Source: Methanosarcina sp. UBA5
Lineage (GTDB): Archaea > Halobacteriota > Methanosarcinia > Methanosarcinales > Methanosarcinaceae
Length of the DNA: 5,546 bases
Direction: 5' to 3'
NCBI RefSeq assembly: GCF_002505485.1
Contig: NZ_DAVG01000056.1
Span: 1-5,546, forward strand
The stretch's first letter is position 1; each line of letters starts with the position of its first letter. Below, piece after piece: positions 3,792 to 5,546 of this stretch. The position numbers were made by a program, and so were the translations under genes. Below the pieces are notes generated by a model that was not told where the DNA came from, made no database searches, and saw only the letters and a list, made by a program, of their open reading frames with translations.

Positions 3792-4183
3792 AAGAAATCC
3801 AGAGTAAACTTATAAAACCCTGATCAAGAGGATTGGTTTGTCCAACTGTCCAGTTAGCTTATCTAATAAGGGTTTCAATTAATTCTCTGAAAGGCCACGG
3901 TGAATTATCGGTTCTACTTTAATAACTTTTTACTTCCAGCTAAAATCCAGAATCAATACTTATATGAGGAAACCTGCTAGATTGGGATATTGTAAATAAA
4001 GGATATTTAGATAGGATGGCAACAGGTATGGAAAGATTTGTTTGAAATGAGGTCTTCAGGTATTTGCATTTGCGGTAGAAGTTTCCTCGTTTTAATTATG
4101 TTTTTCTGGAATTGGTAGATAAAGGAAAAAAGATTCAGCTTGGAAATAACTTGTCAAACTCATAGGTGAAAGAGGACGACTAA
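3792..4183. other. Intergenic stretch without a supported gene
   Basis: Both strands were read and nothing convincing was found. The plus-strand frame 3825-3920 is open for 32 codons without a start or ribosome binding site. GGATATT occurs twice at 3985-4008. A short MATGMERFV frame at 4016 is probably chance. The promoter of the HEAT-repeat gene should lie here; TTTTAATTA near 4089-4097 is a possible box. Confidence 0.4.
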
Positions 4184-4188
4184 ATCCG

Positions 4189-4225
4189 AAAGACTGAGGC
4201 TGATACCCTCAGTGAGGTCTTTTTG
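4189..4225 (+). promoter_or_regulatory. Hairpin overlapping the start of the HEAT-repeat gene
   Basis: ACTGAGG (4193-4199) pairs with CCTCAGT (4207-4213) around a 7-base loop. Alternatively AAAGAC (4189-4194) pairs with GTCTTT (4217-4222), enclosing TGAGG/CCTCA. A T5 run follows (4220-4224). The GAGGT at 4214-4218, the only ribosome binding site near the TTG at 4223, lies inside this structure. It may act as a terminator, attenuator or translation control, or it may be structure inside coding sequence. Confidence 0.4.
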
Positions 4226-5479
4226 TATTTATCGGACAGGAACGAAATATATTCAAATCTTGTGCTACTGGCCGAAAAAAGATGGTTCTGTGCTCAGGAG
4301 AGTTGCGAGAACTCCTGCTTTTATTCGTCCTCAATTTCTGATGAATATAAAACAAATGAAAGGGAGTTGGAAGAAGTGGAGAAAAATAAACAAGATGATA
4401 AAGGTAAATCTGCAGGAATCTATGGAGTGGGATCAAAAAAAGAAGATTATTCGCGAAACTCGGACAAAAATCAGAATGAATGGAATGAAGTCCTTAAGAT
4501 GACAGGGGATAAAGATACAAATGTCAGAAAGCGCGCCGTAGAGTTACTTTTCCCTACTTTTCAAAATACTGAGGATAAGTCAGGAGTATTTTTCGACCTA
4601 GCCAAGCTAACTGAAAGCAAGGATGCCCACCTTCGGGAAAAGGCTGCAGAACTCCTTTCAGTTGCTTTTGAATATTCTGACAATAAACAGAAAGCCTGGA
4701 ACGAGCTTATTAGGCTTGCGTCAGTTGAGGATAGGAGAGTTCGGAAGGGAGCTGTCATTGCTCTTTCATCCAGGTATGCAGAAGCCCCTGATAAAAAAAA
4801 GGCATGGGAGGATCTTATAAGGCTTTCGGCTCACAGTGATAATTTTGTGAAGCTAGTCGCAACGCGAGCTCTTGGAGCTGCCTTTTTCTATGTGCCGGAT
4901 AAAACCCAGGCCTGGAGAGATCTTCAGGCGCTTACTGATGATCCATACGTTTATGTCAGAAGGTATGCTTTCCGCTCGCTTGGAAAAGCTTCTCTCTGGA
5001 GGGCTTTAAAGGCAGAAAACGAAGCTACTTATATTTTTGGGCTAAAAGAAGCAGTCAACTACTTTAAAAAAGCATTTGAAGCCTCTGTTGGTTTTCATAT
5101 TCCGGAGTTTTATTATCCATTTTATCAGGCCCTGTTGTTTATTCTTTTCAGCGACAGACCTGAGATAGCAAAACTTGAAAGTAAGCAGTACCTTTCTAGA
5201 ATGGCCGATGAAGTAAGGGACATGAAAGATAAACAGAAACTTCTCGAAATCTTTGAACAGTTTGCAGAACTTCTCAGGCACGCAGGAAATCTGGCTCAGG
5301 GAGATATATCTGCGCAGAAAATGCTGCTTGAAACCTCTATTCTGCTTTTTAACCGGTTTTCAGGCATCTTTGAAAATAATGAAGAAAAGGCTATTTTCGC
5401 CCATAAAATTGTGAAAAAAGAGCATTCAAACCTTGGAAAAACACTTCATGAACGGGTCGAGAAAAAGAGACATCCTTAA
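4223..5479 (+). CDS. HEAT-repeat protein, N-terminus uncertain
   Basis: From the TTG at 4223 the frame encodes 418 residues. Residues 1-85 are of unknown kind: a cysteine-containing start (C23, C28, C32) and then a charged, probably disordered linker. Residues 86-265 form five tandem helical repeats of exactly 36 residues, each of the form AWxDLIRL-xxxxD-xxVRKxAxxALGxAF-xxxPDKxx. Repeats 3-5 are the clearest. Residues 266-418 make a helical C-terminal region with GFHIPEFYYPFYQALLF and several amphipathic helices. This repeat-plus-tail layout is typical of Methanosarcina HEAT proteins, thought to be scaffolds for protein interaction; no enzymatic motif is seen. No signal peptide or membrane segment is present, so it is probably cytoplasmic. 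The start is unsure: TTG at 4223 has GAGGT 4 bases away, GTG at 4376 has GGAG upstream, and the frame is open back to 4184. The true 5' end may be lost. Confidence 0.82.
   Translation: MYLSDRNEIYSNLVLLAEKRWFCAQESCENSCFYSSSISDEYKTNERELEEVEKNKQDDKGKSAGIYGVGSKKEDYSRNSDKNQNEWNEVLKMTGDKDTNVRKRAVELLFPTFQNTEDKSGVFFDLAKLTESKDAHLREKAAELLSVAFEYSDNKQKAWNELIRLASVEDRRVRKGAVIALSSRYAEAPDKKKAWEDLIRLSAHSDNFVKLVATRALGAAFFYVPDKTQAWRDLQALTDDPYVYVRRYAFRSLGKASLWRALKAENEATYIFGLKEAVNYFKKAFEASVGFHIPEFYYPFYQALLFILFSDRPEIAKLESKQYLSRMADEVRDMKDKQKLLEIFEQFAELLRHAGNLAQGDISAQKMLLETSILLFNRFSGIFENNEEKAIFAHKIVKKEHSNLGKTLHERVEKKRHP
4478..5017 (+). repeat. Five 108-base coding units (36-residue HEAT repeats)
   Basis: The units start at residues 86, 122, 158, 194 and 230 with no insertion or deletion between them. 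The conserved positions are Trp or Phe at 2, Asp/Glu-Leu at 4-5, Asp at 13, Val/Leu-Arg/Lys at 16-17, Ala at 20, and Leu at 23-24. The DNA copies have diverged, so the duplication is old. The last unit loses the PDK turn. Confidence 0.75.
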
Positions 5480-5546
5480 CAAAAGATCCTAAAAAAGAAT
5501 ATCTGACTTGAAATGAGAAGTTGGAAGCCCTTTCAAAAAACTGCTT
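5480..5546. other. Right-edge tail, no feature seen
   Basis: Only 67 bases follow the stop of the HEAT-repeat gene. No hairpin with a T tract is seen. An ATG at 5513 opens to the edge without a ribosome binding site and cannot be judged. Confidence 0.4.

Noticed and set aside
3780..3851. Minus-strand frame reading FTLDFLQAVQEF across the right inverted repeat
   Set aside because: It has only about 22 codons between stops, with no start. It could be a transposase scrap but is too short to support.
4212..4502. Plus-strand frame of 96 codons overlapping the start of the HEAT gene
   Set aside because: It is in another phase of the same DNA and ends where the repeats begin. The HEAT frame continues open with clear repeat structure, whereas this frame is only Lys/Arg-rich from AT-rich codons.

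Overview
The window looks like chromosome from a methanogenic archaeon of the Methanosarcina type. The reasons are two small DUF2180-type zinc-finger proteins, a HEAT-repeat protein with a regular 36-residue unit of the kind these genomes carry in many copies, TATA-like boxes 20-35 bp upstream of genes, strong Shine-Dalgarno sites (GGAGG, GAGGTG, AGGTGA), and very long AT-rich intergenic stretches around compact genes. No marker gene fixes the species, so this is an inference.

Left part (1-1490): a set of small cysteine-rich genes lies on the minus strand. Read in order of transcription it is a desulforedoxin-type gene broken by a one-base frameshift (886-759), DUF2180 paralogue A (662-432) and DUF2180 paralogue B (420-202). 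A and B are almost certainly translationally coupled, because the stop codon of A overlaps the ribosome binding site of B. A 10-bp inverted repeat at 161-207 sits between the end of B and the end of a possible partial gene arriving from the left edge. Further right are a short gene-like fragment (996-1091, plus strand) and a 40-residue Lys/Glu-rich small protein (1310-1188, minus strand). The frame of that protein continues upstream through one in-frame TGA.

Middle (1491-2456): almost 1 kb of AT-rich DNA with no convincing protein gene. It holds a probable structured RNA with two adjacent C-loop hairpins and a mutually exclusive pairing (about 1965-2122), an 18-bp direct repeat spanning about 550 bp, several perfect AT palindromes, and a minus-strand frame whose single UAG codon lies in the loop of a hairpin.

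Right part (2457-5546): a 395-residue integral membrane acyltransferase of the acyltransferase-3 / fucose-4-O-acetylase type has its own promoter, and its coding sequence contains a degenerate repeat insertion. It is followed by a terminator-like hairpin and by inverted repeats that resemble the ends of a small mobile-element remnant. After about 400 bp without genes comes a 418-codon HEAT-repeat protein. Its beginning is unusual: the frame is open upstream of the first possible start (a TTG), and that start overlaps a hairpin.

The gene groups share no obvious pathway. The left cluster suggests metal binding or redox. The acyltransferase suggests cell-surface glycan modification. The HEAT protein suggests protein-protein scaffolding. 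The most distinctive items are the frameshifted desulforedoxin beside the paired DUF2180 genes and the candidate RNA at 1965-2122.
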